Source: Pseudomonas hygromyciniae
GTDB taxonomy: Bacteria > Pseudomonadota > Gammaproteobacteria > Pseudomonadales > Pseudomonadaceae
Direction of reading: 5' to 3'
DNA: 64,000 nt
NCBI RefSeq assembly: GCF_016925675.1
Contig: NZ_CP070506.1
Coordinates: 5,950,501 to 6,014,500, forward strand
This document shows, piece after piece, positions 25,916 through 34,941 of the stretch; within the stretch, counting starts at the first letter, position 1; each line of letters opens with the position of its first letter. Under the pieces are notes generated by a model. The model saw only the letters and a program-made list of their open reading frames with translations, had not been told where the DNA came from and made no database searches. The position numbers and the translations under genes were made by a program.

Positions 25916-27724
25916 TCAGCCTTCGATTTCGATCAGGATTTCACCCGGGTTGACCCGGTCGCCCTTGACCACATGAACGGCGCTGACCTTGCCGGCGATG
26001 GCCGCCTGCACTTCGGTCTCCATCTTCATCGCTTCGGTGATCAGCACGGCCTGGCCGGCCTTGACCACGTCGCCTTCCTTGACCAGTACATCCACGATAT
26101 TGCCCGGCATCGCCGTGCTCACATGACCTGGCGCGCTGGCCTGCTTGCGCTTGCTGGTGCCGCCGCCGACGAATTCGTTGAGCGGTTCGAACACCACTTC
26201 TTCCGGCATGCCGTCGATGGACAGGTAGAAGTGGCGCTTGCCTTCGGCCTTGACGCCGACACCGGTGATATCGACGCGGTAGCTCTCGCCGTGCACGTCG
26301 ATGACGAACTCGGTCGGCACGCCTTCACCGCCCGCACGGGCCACGCCGCCGGCTTCAGGGATTGGCAACAGCACTTCAGGGGACAAGGTGCCGGCATCAC
26401 GCTCTTCGAGGAACTTGCGTCCGATATCGGGGAACATGGCGTAGGTCAGCACGTCTTCTTCAGACTTGGCCAGCGCGCCGATTTCGCCACGCAACTTGGT
26501 CATTTCCGGCTTGAGCAGGTCGGCCGGGCGCACGTCGATCACGTCTTCGCTGCCGATCGCCTGGCGCCGCAGTTTCTCGTCAACGGTACCCGGCGCCTTG
26601 CCGTAGCCGCCTTGCAGGTAGAGCTTCACTTCGTTGGTGATGGTTTTGTAGCGCTCGCCGGCCAGCACGTTGAAGAACGCCTGGGTGCCGACAATCTGCG
26701 AGGTTGGCGTCACCAGCGGTGGGAAGCCGAGGTCTTCACGCACCCGTGGGATTTCGGCCAGCACTTCGCTCATGCGGTTGAGGGCGCCCTGCTCTTTCAA
26801 TTGGTTGGCCAGGTTGGAAATCATCCCGCCCGGTACCTGGTTGACTTGCACACGGGTGTCGACGGCGGTGAATTCGCTTTCGAACTGGTGGTACTTCTTA
26901 CGCACGGCGTAGAAGTACAGGCCGATTTCCTGCAGCAGTTCCAGGTCCAGGCCGGTGTCGAATTCGCTGCCTTTGAGGGCGGCGACCATCGACTCGGTGC
27001 CCGGGTGACTGGTGCCCCAGGCGAAGCTGGAGATGGCGGTGTCGATATGGTCGGCACCGTTTTCGATGGCCTTGAGTTGGCACATCGCGGCCAGACCAGC
27101 GGTGTCATGGGAGTGGATAAAGATCGGCAGGCTTTGCTCGGCCTTCAGCGCCTTGACCAGTTCGCCGGTGGCGTACGGGGTCAGCAGGCCGGCCATGTCC
27201 TTGATCGCCACCGAGTCGCAACCCATGGCTTCCATTTGCTTGGCCTGGGCCACGAACGCCTCGATGGTGTGCACCGGGCTGGTGGTGTAGGCGATGGTGC
27301 CCTGGGCGTGCTTGCCCGCCGCTTTCACCGCTTCGATGGCCACACGCAGGTTACGCACGTCGTTCATGGCGTCGAAGATGCGGAACACGTCGATGCCATT
27401 CACAGCGGCCTTGGCGACGAAGGCCTTGACCACATCGTCGCTGTAGTGGCGGTAGCCCAGCAGGTTCTGGCCACGCAGGAGCATTTGCAGGCGAGTGTTA
27501 GGCAACGCGGCGCGCAGTTTGCGCAGGCGCTCCCACGGGTCTTCTTTCAAGAAACGCACGCAGGCGTCAAAGGTCGCGCCGCCCCAGACTTCCAGGGACC
27601 AGTAGCCGACTTTGTCGAGCTTGTCGCAGATCGGCAGCATGTCGTCAGTGCGCATGCGGGTCGCCAGCAACGATTGGTGGGCGTCGCGCAGGATGGTGTC
27701 GGTTACGAAGATTTTCTTAGACAT
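25916..27724 (-). CDS. pycB: Pyruvate carboxylase subunit B (carboxyltransferase plus biotin domain)
   Basis: The carboxyltransferase half of two-subunit pyruvate carboxylase, which converts pyruvate to oxaloacetate; oxaloacetate decarboxylase alpha is the close relative. The 602 residues start MSKKIFVTDTILRDAHQSL with the HMGL-type active site. A biotin-carrier domain lies at the C terminus with the biotinyl lysine in EAMKM (K567). A flexible linker rich in Gly and Ala joins the two. ATG 27724 has GAGGA upstream. It follows pycA by 11 bases in one operon. No sodium-pump beta or gamma subunits are near, which favours the anaplerotic carboxylase role. Confidence 0.9.
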   Translation of the reverse strand: MSKKIFVTDTILRDAHQSLLATRMRTDDMLPICDKLDKVGYWSLEVWGGATFDACVRFLKEDPWERLRKLRAALPNTRLQMLLRGQNLLGYRHYSDDVVKAFVAKAAVNGIDVFRIFDAMNDVRNLRVAIEAVKAAGKHAQGTIAYTTSPVHTIEAFVAQAKQMEAMGCDSVAIKDMAGLLTPYATGELVKALKAEQSLPIFIHSHDTAGLAAMCQLKAIENGADHIDTAISSFAWGTSHPGTESMVAALKGSEFDTGLDLELLQEIGLYFYAVRKKYHQFESEFTAVDTRVQVNQVPGGMISNLANQLKEQGALNRMSEVLAEIPRVREDLGFPPLVTPTSQIVGTQAFFNVLAGERYKTITNEVKLYLQGGYGKAPGTVDEKLRRQAIGSEDVIDVRPADLLKPEMTKLRGEIGALAKSEEDVLTYAMFPDIGRKFLEERDAGTLSPEVLLPIPEAGGVARAGGEGVPTEFVIDVHGESYRVDITGVGVKAEGKRHFYLSIDGMPEEVVFEPLNEFVGGGTSKRKQASAPGHVSTAMPGNIVDVLVKEGDVVKAGQAVLITEAMKMETEVQAAIAGKVSAVHVVKGDRVNPGEILIEIEG

Positions 27725-27735
27725 TGGAATGTTCC

Positions 27736-29151
27736 TCACAGGCCTGCGTGGGCGGCAATGGCGGCGGCGATGGCCAGGGCCAGCTCTTCGGGTTTGCGCT
27801 TGATCGAGTAGTTGGTCAGCTCAGGATGGCTTTCCACAAAACTGGTGTTGAACTGGCCGCTGCGGAATTCCGGATTGCGCAGGATTTCCTGGTAGTAGGC
27901 GGCGGTGGTCTTCACGCCTTGCAGGCGCATGTCGTCCAGGGCACGCAGGCCGCGGTCCATGGCTTCTTCCCAGGTCAACGCCCACACCACCAGTTTCAGG
28001 CACATGGAGTCGTAGAACGGCGGGATGGTGTAGCCGGTGTAGATCGCCGTATCAGTCCGCACACCAGGCCCGCCGGGGGCGTAGTAACGGGTGATCTTGC
28101 CGAAGCTGGGCAGGAAGTTGTTCTTCGGGTCTTCGGCGTTGATGCGGAACTGCAACGCAAAGCCACGGTGCTGGATATCTTCCTGTTTTACCGACAGCGG
28201 CAGGCCGGACGCGATGCGGATCTGCTCGCGGACAATGTCGATCCCGGTGATTTCTTCGGTGATGGTGTGTTCCACCTGCACCCGGGTGTTCATCTCCATG
28301 AAGTACACCTCGCCCTCGGCGAGCAGGAACTCCACGGTGCCGGCGTTCTCGTAGCCCACGGCCTTGGCCGCGCGCACTGACAGGTCGCCGATATAGGCGC
28401 GCTGCTCGGGGGTCAGTTGCGGGCTTGGGGCAATTTCGATGAGCTTCTGGTTACGGCGCTGGATCGAGCAGTCGCGCTCGAACAGATGCACCACGTTGCC
28501 AAAGCTGTCGCCGAGGATCTGCGCCTCGATGTGCTTGGGATTGACGATGCATTTTTCCAGAAACACTTCCGCCGAGCCGAAGGCCTTGGTGGCCTCGGAG
28601 ATCACGCGGGGGAAGGCTTGCTCAAGTTCTTCACGGCTGTTGCAGCGACGAATGCCGCGCCCGCCACCACCGGAGGTGGCCTTGAGCATCACCGGGTAAC
28701 CGATGCGGTCACCTTCGGTCAGCGCTTCGGCGATGTCGGCAACGTTGCCTTCGGTGCCGGGAGTGACCGGTACACCCGCCTTGATCATGCTGCGGCGCGC
28801 TTCGGTCTTGTCGCCCATGCGGCGAATCACTTCGGCCGATGGACCAATGAATTTGATACCGCGTTCGGCACAGATATCCGCCAGCTCGGCGTTTTCCGAC
28901 AGGAAGCCATAGCCGGGGTGCAATGCGTCGCAGCCGGTTTCCACCGCCAGGTTCACCAGCTTGCGCGGGTTCAAGTAACCGGCCAGGGGCTCGGCACCAA
29001 TGCTGTGGGCCTCGTCGGCGCGTTTGACGTGCAAGGCATGCCGGTCTGCGTCGGAATAGACCGCCACCGAACGAATACCCATTTCGGCACAAGCCCGCAC
29101 GATGCGGACGGCAATCTCACCACGGTTGGCGATCAGGATCTTTGTTATCAC
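27736..29151 (-). CDS. pycA: Pyruvate carboxylase subunit A (biotin carboxylase)
   Basis: ATP-dependent biotin carboxylase that loads CO2 onto the biotin of the partner subunit. The 471 residues begin MITKILIANRGEIAVRIVRAC. The ATP-grasp part shows ATSGGGGRGIRRC, and MNTRVQVEHTITEEITGID carries the catalytic and metal-binding residues. It is the first gene of the pyc operon and is divergent from the LysR gene at 29347, with which it shares a 195-base control region. Confidence 0.92.
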   Translation of the reverse strand: MITKILIANRGEIAVRIVRACAEMGIRSVAVYSDADRHALHVKRADEAHSIGAEPLAGYLNPRKLVNLAVETGCDALHPGYGFLSENAELADICAERGIKFIGPSAEVIRRMGDKTEARRSMIKAGVPVTPGTEGNVADIAEALTEGDRIGYPVMLKATSGGGGRGIRRCNSREELEQAFPRVISEATKAFGSAEVFLEKCIVNPKHIEAQILGDSFGNVVHLFERDCSIQRRNQKLIEIAPSPQLTPEQRAYIGDLSVRAAKAVGYENAGTVEFLLAEGEVYFMEMNTRVQVEHTITEEITGIDIVREQIRIASGLPLSVKQEDIQHRGFALQFRINAEDPKNNFLPSFGKITRYYAPGGPGVRTDTAIYTGYTIPPFYDSMCLKLVVWALTWEEAMDRGLRALDDMRLQGVKTTAAYYQEILRNPEFRSGQFNTSFVESHPELTNYSIKRKPEELALAIAAAIAAHAGL

Positions 29152-29291
29152 TTGGAAATTCCCTTGAGCCGATTGCTGCGTTCATCGACCTGCTAGACCA
29201 GGTCGGCGCGTGACCAAATGTTTCAAGTCAGTCGCGAGACACACACTATGCGCACTTAAGGATTAACAAAAATCAATAATTATTGGGTTGT

Positions 29292-29309
29292 GTATAAGTA
29301 AAGACTTAT
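29292..29309. promoter_or_regulatory. 18-bp perfect dyad, likely LysR-type operator
   Basis: TATAAGT-AAAG-ACTTATA has two exact seven-base arms. It fits the LysR T-N11-A pattern and lies 38 bases before the LysR gene and 141 bases before pycA, so it could serve both. A second small palindrome, CAATAATTATTG, lies just upstream. Confidence 0.65.
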
Positions 29310-29346
29310 AGTTGATCGCACAAACCCCGGCGAGCCCTTTTGAATT

Positions 29347-30321
29347 ATGCGTAAGTCATTGATGCGTATGACATTACGTCAATTGCAGATCTTCAATGAA
29401 GTCTGCGATTTACGTTCCTACAGCCGCGCTGCCGAAGAAATGTCCCTCACCCAACCGGCAGTCAGCCTACAAATTCGCCAGCTCGAAGAGCTGGTCGGCC
29501 AGCCACTGTTCGATTACGTGGGCAAAAAGCTCTACATGACCGAAGCCGCCGAAGCCCTGCAACGGGCCAGCCGGGATATTTTCGGGCGCCTGGAAAACCT
29601 CGATATGCAGCTCTCGGACATGCAGGGCTCGCTGCAGGGGCAATTGAAGCTGGCGGTGGAGTCCAGCGCCAAATACTTCGTGCCGCACTTGTTCGCCGCC
29701 TTCAAGCGCCAGCATCCGGAGGTGCAGTTGCACCTCACGGTGGTCAACCGCGCCCAGGTAATCCGCCGGCTGTCGGACAACCGTGATGACCTGGTGATCA
29801 TGTCCATGGTGCCCCAGGACATGGGCCTGGAATTCCTGCCGTTTCTCAATAACCCGATTGTGGCGGTGGCCCCACCGGACCATCCCCTGAGCCTGCAAGG
29901 ACCGCTACGCCTGCAAGACCTGGAGCCTTATACGCTGCTGCTGCGCGAGCCGGGTTCCGGAACACGCCTGGCCTGCGAGGAATACTTCAAGGAAAAGCGC
30001 GTGCACTTCACCCAGACGGTGGAAGTGGCCTCGGCCGAGGCACAGCGCGAGTGCGTGGTGGCAGGGTTGGGGGTGGCGCTGTTGACGCGCCACGCCCTGA
30101 ACCTGGAACTGGCCACCGGCGGGCTCAAGGAGCTGCCGGTGGAAGAGCTGCCGCTGTACCGCAGTTGGTGCCTGGTGCAGGCCAAGGCCAAGCGCCTGTC
30201 ACCGGTGGCCCATGCGTTCCTGGGCTTTATTCGCAGTGAACGGGTGCAGATCAGCGCCCTGGCTGAACGCTTCGCTGGGCAGCCGCGGGTGCCTGCCAGT
30301 GCAACTCCGGGTAGTCACTGA
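29347..30321 (+). CDS. LysR-family regulator of the pyc operon
   Basis: A 324-residue LysR regulator with the N-terminal helix-turn-helix LRQLQIFNEVCDLRSYSRAAEEMSL and a type 2 periplasmic-binding-like effector domain. ATG at 29347 and 29362 are both possible. Its position, divergent from pycA, matches PA5437 (PycR) in P. aeruginosa as I recall it, so control of pyruvate carboxylase is likely. Its last 71 bases overlap the convergent small gene at 30251-30448. Confidence 0.9.
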   Translation: MRKSLMRMTLRQLQIFNEVCDLRSYSRAAEEMSLTQPAVSLQIRQLEELVGQPLFDYVGKKLYMTEAAEALQRASRDIFGRLENLDMQLSDMQGSLQGQLKLAVESSAKYFVPHLFAAFKRQHPEVQLHLTVVNRAQVIRRLSDNRDDLVIMSMVPQDMGLEFLPFLNNPIVAVAPPDHPLSLQGPLRLQDLEPYTLLLREPGSGTRLACEEYFKEKRVHFTQTVEVASAEAQRECVVAGLGVALLTRHALNLELATGGLKELPVEELPLYRSWCLVQAKAKRLSPVAHAFLGFIRSERVQISALAERFAGQPRVPASATPGSH

Positions 30322-30448
30322 TGCTCTGTAGCAGTTGACGCTGCTCGCAGCGATCTTCAATTGCACGGCGGAACGCCATGCGGCGCTGGTCTTCCTGCTG
30401 ACGACGGGTCTTGACGGTGCTGGTGCTGTCTTCGTAGGGCCGGGCCAT
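30251..30448 (-). CDS. Small conserved protein, PA3496-like
   Basis: A 65-residue, charged, soluble-looking protein starting MARPYEDSTSTVKTRRQQED and rich in Arg and Gln. GGGAG lies eight bases before its ATG, which argues for a real gene although it overlaps the 3' end of the LysR gene. I recall a conserved pseudomonad family called PA3496-like putative envelope integrity protein with this type of start; the function is not known to me. Confidence 0.6.
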   Translation of the reverse strand: MARPYEDSTSTVKTRRQQEDQRRMAFRRAIEDRCEQRQLLQSISDYPELHWQAPAAAQRSVQPGR

Positions 30449-30574
30449 TTCGAGTCTCCCAATGCGAGTACGGGGAGTTCAGGATGGGCGCGGGGGATGA
30501 CGGTTTGGCGGCGCGGGGGTTACAGGACGATGAATACTGACCTGTGGTAAGCGGGCTTGTTGTGATGAAAAGGT

Positions 30575-30717
30575 TTGTTGTGGCGAGCGGGCTTGCCCCG
30601 CGCTGGGCTGCGTAGCAGCCCCAAAACCAGGCAACCAGGGATGTCTGATACACCTCATTGTTCTTGAATAGGGCTGCTTCGCAGCCCAGCGCGGGGCAAG
30701 CCCGCTCGCCACAACAA
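30575..30717. repeat. REPIN inverted repeat
   Basis: The arm TTGTTGTGGCGAGCGGGCTT at 30575 is matched by the complementary arm ending at 30717, with inner copies of GGGCTGCGTAGCAGCC and GGGCTGCTTCGCAGCC. It is the same family as the repeat interrupted by the IS at 2587. The rest of the gap 30449-30757 shows no gene. Confidence 0.85.
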
Positions 30718-30757
30718 GCCCACTCAGCTCAACGGGCACGTTTGCCAGGGGTTCGAG

Positions 30758-31624
30758 TCAGTCGTCGAGCGCTTTGACGGACTTGGGCGACAACCGCAGG
30801 CTGCGCAAGCTGCGCTTGACGCTCTTGAGGTGGTTGACCAGGCTCGGGCCACGCGCCATTGCCACGCCCATCGCCAGCACGTCGATCACCACCAGGTGGG
30901 CGATGCGCGAGGTCAGCGGGGTGTAGATCTCGGTGTCTTCGTGCACATCGATCGCCAGGTTGACCGTGGACAGTTCCGCCAAGGGCGTCTGGCTCGGGCA
31001 CAGGGTGATCAGCGAAGCGCCGCTCTCACGCACCAGGTTGGCAGTGATCAGCAGGTCCTTGGAGCGGCCCGACTGGGAAATACAGATCGCCACGTCGGTG
31101 GGCTTCAACGTCACCGCCGACATCGCCTGCATGTGCGGGTCGCTGTAGGCCGCCGCCGTCAGCAGCAACCGGAAGAATTTGTGCTGGGCATCCGCCGCCA
31201 CCGCGCCGGACGCACCAAAGCCATAGAATTCCACACGCTGGGCCTGGGACATGGCGGTCACGGCTTTTTGCAGCTCGATCGGGTCGAGCTTCTCCCGCAC
31301 TTCCATCAGGGTGTGCAGGGTGGTGTCGAAAATTTTCAGGCTGTAGTCGGCGACGGAGTCGTCTTCGTGAATCGCGAACTGGCCGAAGCTGGCACCGGCC
31401 GCCAGGCTCTGGGCCAATTTCAGCTTCAAGTCCTGGAACCCCGAGCAACCGATGGCGCGGCAGAAGCGCACGATGGTCGGCTCGCTGATGCCCACGCTGT
31501 GGGCCAGGTCAGCCATGGAACTGTGCATCACGGCCGCAGGGTCAAGCAGCACGTGATCGGCAACCTTGAGTTCCGATTTGCGTAACAGGTGGCGCGACTG
31601 GGCGATATGTTGCAACAGGTTCAA
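30758..31624 (-). CDS. RpiR/HexR-like sugar-phosphate regulator (TTG start)
   Basis: A 288-residue MurR/RpiR regulator: N-terminal helix-turn-helix (MADLAHSVGISEPTIVRFCRAIGC) and a SIS sugar-phosphate-binding domain (FYGFGASGAVAADAQHKF, ISQSGRSKDLL). The start must be TTG 31624, because an in-frame TAA lies 15 bases upstream and later ATGs would cut the helix-turn-helix domain. HexR senses KDPG and controls central sugar metabolism. This copy, next to pycAB, matches PA5438 by position. A HexR-type operator precedes it, suggesting autoregulation. Confidence 0.85.
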   Translation of the reverse strand: MNLLQHIAQSRHLLRKSELKVADHVLLDPAAVMHSSMADLAHSVGISEPTIVRFCRAIGCSGFQDLKLKLAQSLAAGASFGQFAIHEDDSVADYSLKIFDTTLHTLMEVREKLDPIELQKAVTAMSQAQRVEFYGFGASGAVAADAQHKFFRLLLTAAAYSDPHMQAMSAVTLKPTDVAICISQSGRSKDLLITANLVRESGASLITLCPSQTPLAELSTVNLAIDVHEDTEIYTPLTSRIAHLVVIDVLAMGVAMARGPSLVNHLKSVKRSLRSLRLSPKSVKALDD

Positions 31625-31668
31625 AGGGCAGGACTCTTGTTATTGGCAGACGCCAGGGATGTAGCAAG

Positions 31669-31687
31669 CTTGTAGTTATACTACAAG
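31669..31687. promoter_or_regulatory. HexR-type operator
   Basis: CTTGTAGTTATACTACAAG is a perfect seven-base-arm palindrome with a five-base centre. It fits the TGTARTwwwAYTACA type of HexR site described in gammaproteobacteria. It lies 45 bases upstream of the regulator's TTG start. Confidence 0.7.
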
Positions 31688-31777
31688 AATTGTTGATTTG
31701 CCCGTTCGATGCATCACTAAATCGCCCTACTGCCCCCTGAATCAGCGGGCATATGCCATGTAGCACCTGATGGCGCC

Positions 31778-34660
31778 TCACTGGCAGTCAGGAAAATCTG
31801 CATTTCTTCGTAACAAATCCGCCAACCCTTCGGCCTCGATCGGCCGACTGATCAAATAGCCCTGCACTTCATCGCAGTTTTCGGCACGCAGGAAATCCAA
31901 CTGCTGCTGATCCTCCACGCCCTCGGCGACCACTTTGAGTGCCAGGCCATGGGCCATGGCGATGATCGCCCGAGTAATCGCCAGGTCTTCGCGCCCCTGG
32001 CCCAGGCCCCGAATAAAGGTCTGGTCGATCTTCACGTAATCCACAGGGATGCGCTTGAGGTAACTGAGGGACGAATAGCCCGTGCCAAAGTCGTCAATGG
32101 CCAGCTTCACCCCCAGGTCGCGCAACTGCTGGAAGGTGGCGATGATGTGCTCGACGCTGTCGAGCAGTTGGCTTTCGGTGAGTTCCAACTCCAAGTACTG
32201 GGGGGCCAGCCCGGTTTCGTCCAGCACCTGGCGCACCAGACTGACCAATTTGCCTTGGCGCAACTGGTGCACCGACAGGTTGACCGACACGCGGATCGGC
32301 GCCAGGCCCTGACGCTGCCATTCACACGCCTGCCAGCAGGCCTGACGCAACACGAATTCGCCCAACGGCACGATCAACCCGGTTTCTTCTGCCAACCCGA
32401 TGAAATCACCGGGCGGCACACTGCCCCATTGCGGGTGGTCCCACCGCACCAGTGCCTCGGCAGCGTTCATCTTGCCGGTGGCCAGGCACAGCTTGGGTTG
32501 ATAGAACACCTTCAATTGGCGCTCATCGATAGCCTTGCGCAGTTGGTTTTCCAGCTGCAGACGCTCAAGGGTGCTGGCCTGCAGACTGTCGGTGTAGAAC
32601 TGGAAGTTATTGCCGCCCAAATGTTTGGCGTGCTGCATGGCCATGTTCGATTGGCTGACCAGTGCGGAAATTTCCCGCGCGTTATCCGGCAACAGGCTGA
32701 CACCGATTGAGGCACTGACCACCAATTCATGCCCCTCCACTGCCACCGGCACCCGCAGCTTGGCCAGCAGTCGGGTGGCCACGCGCGCCAGGCTCGACAA
32801 GCTGCCATAAGCGTCGAACAACACCGCGAATTCGTCGCCGGACAAGCGCGCAATGGTGTCGGCCTCCGGTAATGCGTTGATCAGGCGCCGCGCCATTTTT
32901 TGCAGCAACTGGTCGGCGACCTCATGACCCAGGCTGTCATTGAGCAGCTTGAAGCGGTCCAGGTTGATATGCAGCAACGCCAGGCTGCGGCCGCCCTGGC
33001 GCACCCGTTGATGGGCTTCGCGCAGGCGCTCGCGGAACAGCGAGCGGTTGGCCAAGCCGGTCAGTTCGTCGTAATGGGTGAGGTAGCGCATGCGCTCCTC
33101 GGACTCGCGGCGCGCCGACAGATCGGCGAAGAAGCCCACTATATGACTGACATTTCCCCGAACATCACGCACCACGCTCAGTTGCAGCCATTGCGGGTAC
33201 AACTCGCCGTTCTTGCGCGCCTCTACCAGTTCGCCCTGCCAACTGCCGTGGCTCAACAAGGCCTGGCGAATCACCGGGAAGTGTCGGCGCGCATCGCGGC
33301 TGCACGGCAATTCCACGACGTTGCGCCCGAGCATGTCGTCGATATCAAAGCCGGTGACGCGGCTGAAGGCCTGGTTGACCGCAATCAGCACATATTCCGG
33401 GTCCAGGATCACAATGCCTTCGCTGGCCGCCTCGAACACCGTGGACGCCAGCCGCAACTGCTCCTCCACCGCCTTGCCGGCGCTGATATCGCGCCGAGTA
33501 CCGAGCATGCGCGTCACACGTCCACTGGCGGTACGCTCCACGGCCCGCCCGCGATCTTCGATCCACACCCAGCGCCCGTCACCGTGGCGCACGCGGTACT
33601 CCACCTGATAGTCCTCGCTGCGACCTTTCAGGTGCTCCACCAATGCGCGCTTGAGCAGTGGCAAGTCGTCCGGGTGCAGGCGCGGCTTGAGATCGCGCAG
33701 CATCGCCGTGACGTACTCCGGCTCCAGGCCGAACAGTTCCTTGAGCTGAGTGTGATGGACTTCATCGGTTTGCAGGTTCCAGTCCCACAAGCCCAGTTCA
33801 CTGGCCTGCAAGGCCATGGCCAGGCGCGCCTCGCTTTTGCTCAAGGCGAGGCTGGCGGCGTCCAGTTGCTGGCCACGCTGTTCGACACGGTGTTGCAGGC
33901 CGACTTGGGCCTCGCGCAACTCCTGCTCGACTTGGCGCCGCTGCTCGACCTCGCGCACCAGGTCCTGATTCAACTGCTCGCTGCGCTGGCGGGCCTGCTG
34001 CAGGTGCTCGATCAGGGCCTGGTTCTGGAAACGCCGCAGCAAACCACGCTGGGTCAGACGATTGACCTGCCATGCCACCAGGCTCAAGGACGCCAGCAGG
34101 ATCAGGCCCAGGTAACTCCAACCCTGCAATTGCGGTTCGCCGCTGCACAATAGATAGAGGATGGTGGGGACCAGGCAGGGCAAGGCAAACGACAAAAACG
34201 CCGGCATGCTCACCGCGTAGGCCACGCTGGCCGATAAGGTGGCCGCGCCAATCAGGCCAAACACCCAGGCCTGCAGCACGAAGCTGTCCAGTGGCACCAG
34301 GGCTATGGCCGCGCTCGCCAGGGTCAGGCCACTGGCCGCCGAGCCCAGCATGAACATCCGTCGCCAGATCGGCTGCGCCTGTCGGCTGGGCAAGGCGCTG
34401 TCGAAGGCCGCCACCTGGATCACGCGCAACGCCACCAGGGCCAGCAACCACACCAGCCAACTGCCGACCAGCACATAGCGCTGCGGGCTCCAGAGCAACC
34501 AGGCGCAGACCAGACCGTTAATCAGCATCAATAAGGTGGGCAGCAACGAACCTTGGTACAGCAGACGCGTGCGCTCGACCGCCATCTCCATGGCGTAGTG
34601 CTTGCGGACAACCTGCGCCGGCGCGAGAGAAGGTCCAGGCAGGTCAGTGCTGAGGGTCAT
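31778..34660 (-). CDS. Membrane GGDEF-EAL protein with PAS domains
   Basis: A 960-residue cyclic-di-GMP enzyme. Order: five or six membrane helices (about 35-200), a coiled coil (about 215-275), two PAS domains, GGDEF, EAL. The GGDEF motif reads SGDEF (S607), so cyclase activity is doubtful, although similar variants can be active. The EAL domain keeps EALVRW (E735), ELTES and DDFGTGYSSL, so phosphodiesterase activity is expected. ATG 34660 begins MTLSTDLPGPS; no good ribosome site is seen. By position it matches PA5442 next to uvrD. Confidence 0.88.
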   Translation of the reverse strand: MTLSTDLPGPSLAPAQVVRKHYAMEMAVERTRLLYQGSLLPTLLMLINGLVCAWLLWSPQRYVLVGSWLVWLLALVALRVIQVAAFDSALPSRQAQPIWRRMFMLGSAASGLTLASAAIALVPLDSFVLQAWVFGLIGAATLSASVAYAVSMPAFLSFALPCLVPTILYLLCSGEPQLQGWSYLGLILLASLSLVAWQVNRLTQRGLLRRFQNQALIEHLQQARQRSEQLNQDLVREVEQRRQVEQELREAQVGLQHRVEQRGQQLDAASLALSKSEARLAMALQASELGLWDWNLQTDEVHHTQLKELFGLEPEYVTAMLRDLKPRLHPDDLPLLKRALVEHLKGRSEDYQVEYRVRHGDGRWVWIEDRGRAVERTASGRVTRMLGTRRDISAGKAVEEQLRLASTVFEAASEGIVILDPEYVLIAVNQAFSRVTGFDIDDMLGRNVVELPCSRDARRHFPVIRQALLSHGSWQGELVEARKNGELYPQWLQLSVVRDVRGNVSHIVGFFADLSARRESEERMRYLTHYDELTGLANRSLFRERLREAHQRVRQGGRSLALLHINLDRFKLLNDSLGHEVADQLLQKMARRLINALPEADTIARLSGDEFAVLFDAYGSLSSLARVATRLLAKLRVPVAVEGHELVVSASIGVSLLPDNAREISALVSQSNMAMQHAKHLGGNNFQFYTDSLQASTLERLQLENQLRKAIDERQLKVFYQPKLCLATGKMNAAEALVRWDHPQWGSVPPGDFIGLAEETGLIVPLGEFVLRQACWQACEWQRQGLAPIRVSVNLSVHQLRQGKLVSLVRQVLDETGLAPQYLELELTESQLLDSVEHIIATFQQLRDLGVKLAIDDFGTGYSSLSYLKRIPVDYVKIDQTFIRGLGQGREDLAITRAIIAMAHGLALKVVAEGVEDQQQLDFLRAENCDEVQGYLISRPIEAEGLADLLRRNADFPDCQ

Positions 34661-34808
34661 AGGCAGTGTTCTTATAATGGTGAGCCCGAAACGTCGACGG
34701 AGCATACACAAGCAGGCGTGCAGACCAAACTGCTCTGGGTCATAAAAATCCGCGAATAAACCCGCGCAAACCTTTGGCCCAGAGGGGCTGAACAAGACAG
34801 GACGCGGG

Positions 34809-34841
34809 CTGCAGGCGATGACTTACCGGTCATCCTTGCAG
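34809..34841. other. Two-part stem-loop between the GGDEF-EAL gene and uvrD
   Basis: CTGCA and TGCAG form the outer stem, and GATGAC and GTCATC the inner stem, around a six-base loop. No T run follows. It lies in the divergent control region, about 100 bases upstream of uvrD, and could be an operator. No SOS box of the CTG-N10-CAG type was found in this gap. Confidence 0.45.
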
Positions 34842-34904
34842 ATCGATTATGTGCCGATTGAAGAGCGCCGATGTTTTTTTGTGCCGACCATCCGGCAATG
34901 GGAT

Positions 34905-34935
34905 TTGCCCCCCCCTTCCCCCGGCCCCCTAGAAT
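34905..34935 (+). promoter_or_regulatory. Promoter giving a possibly leaderless uvrD transcript
   Basis: TAGAAT (34930-34935) is a near-consensus -10 box, with TTGCCC (34905-34910) as a weak -35 box at a 19-base spacing over a C-rich tract. Transcription would begin at or next to ATG 34942, and no ribosome site is visible before that codon. Confidence 0.5.
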
Positions 34936-34941
34936 GCGCCG

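Noticed and set aside
25916..27724. Sodium-pumping oxaloacetate decarboxylase alpha subunit
   Set aside because: No beta or gamma pump subunits lie nearby, and the paired biotin carboxylase and LysR neighbour fit two-subunit pyruvate carboxylase.
25850..27811. Open frame of 653 codons on the plus strand across the pycB gene
   Set aside because: It is antisense to a well-supported gene, has His/Gly/Val-rich shadow composition typical of GC-rich DNA, and shows no known domain.
34661..34941. SOS box for uvrD
   Set aside because: No CTG-N10-CAG or close variant was found in the gap by eye.
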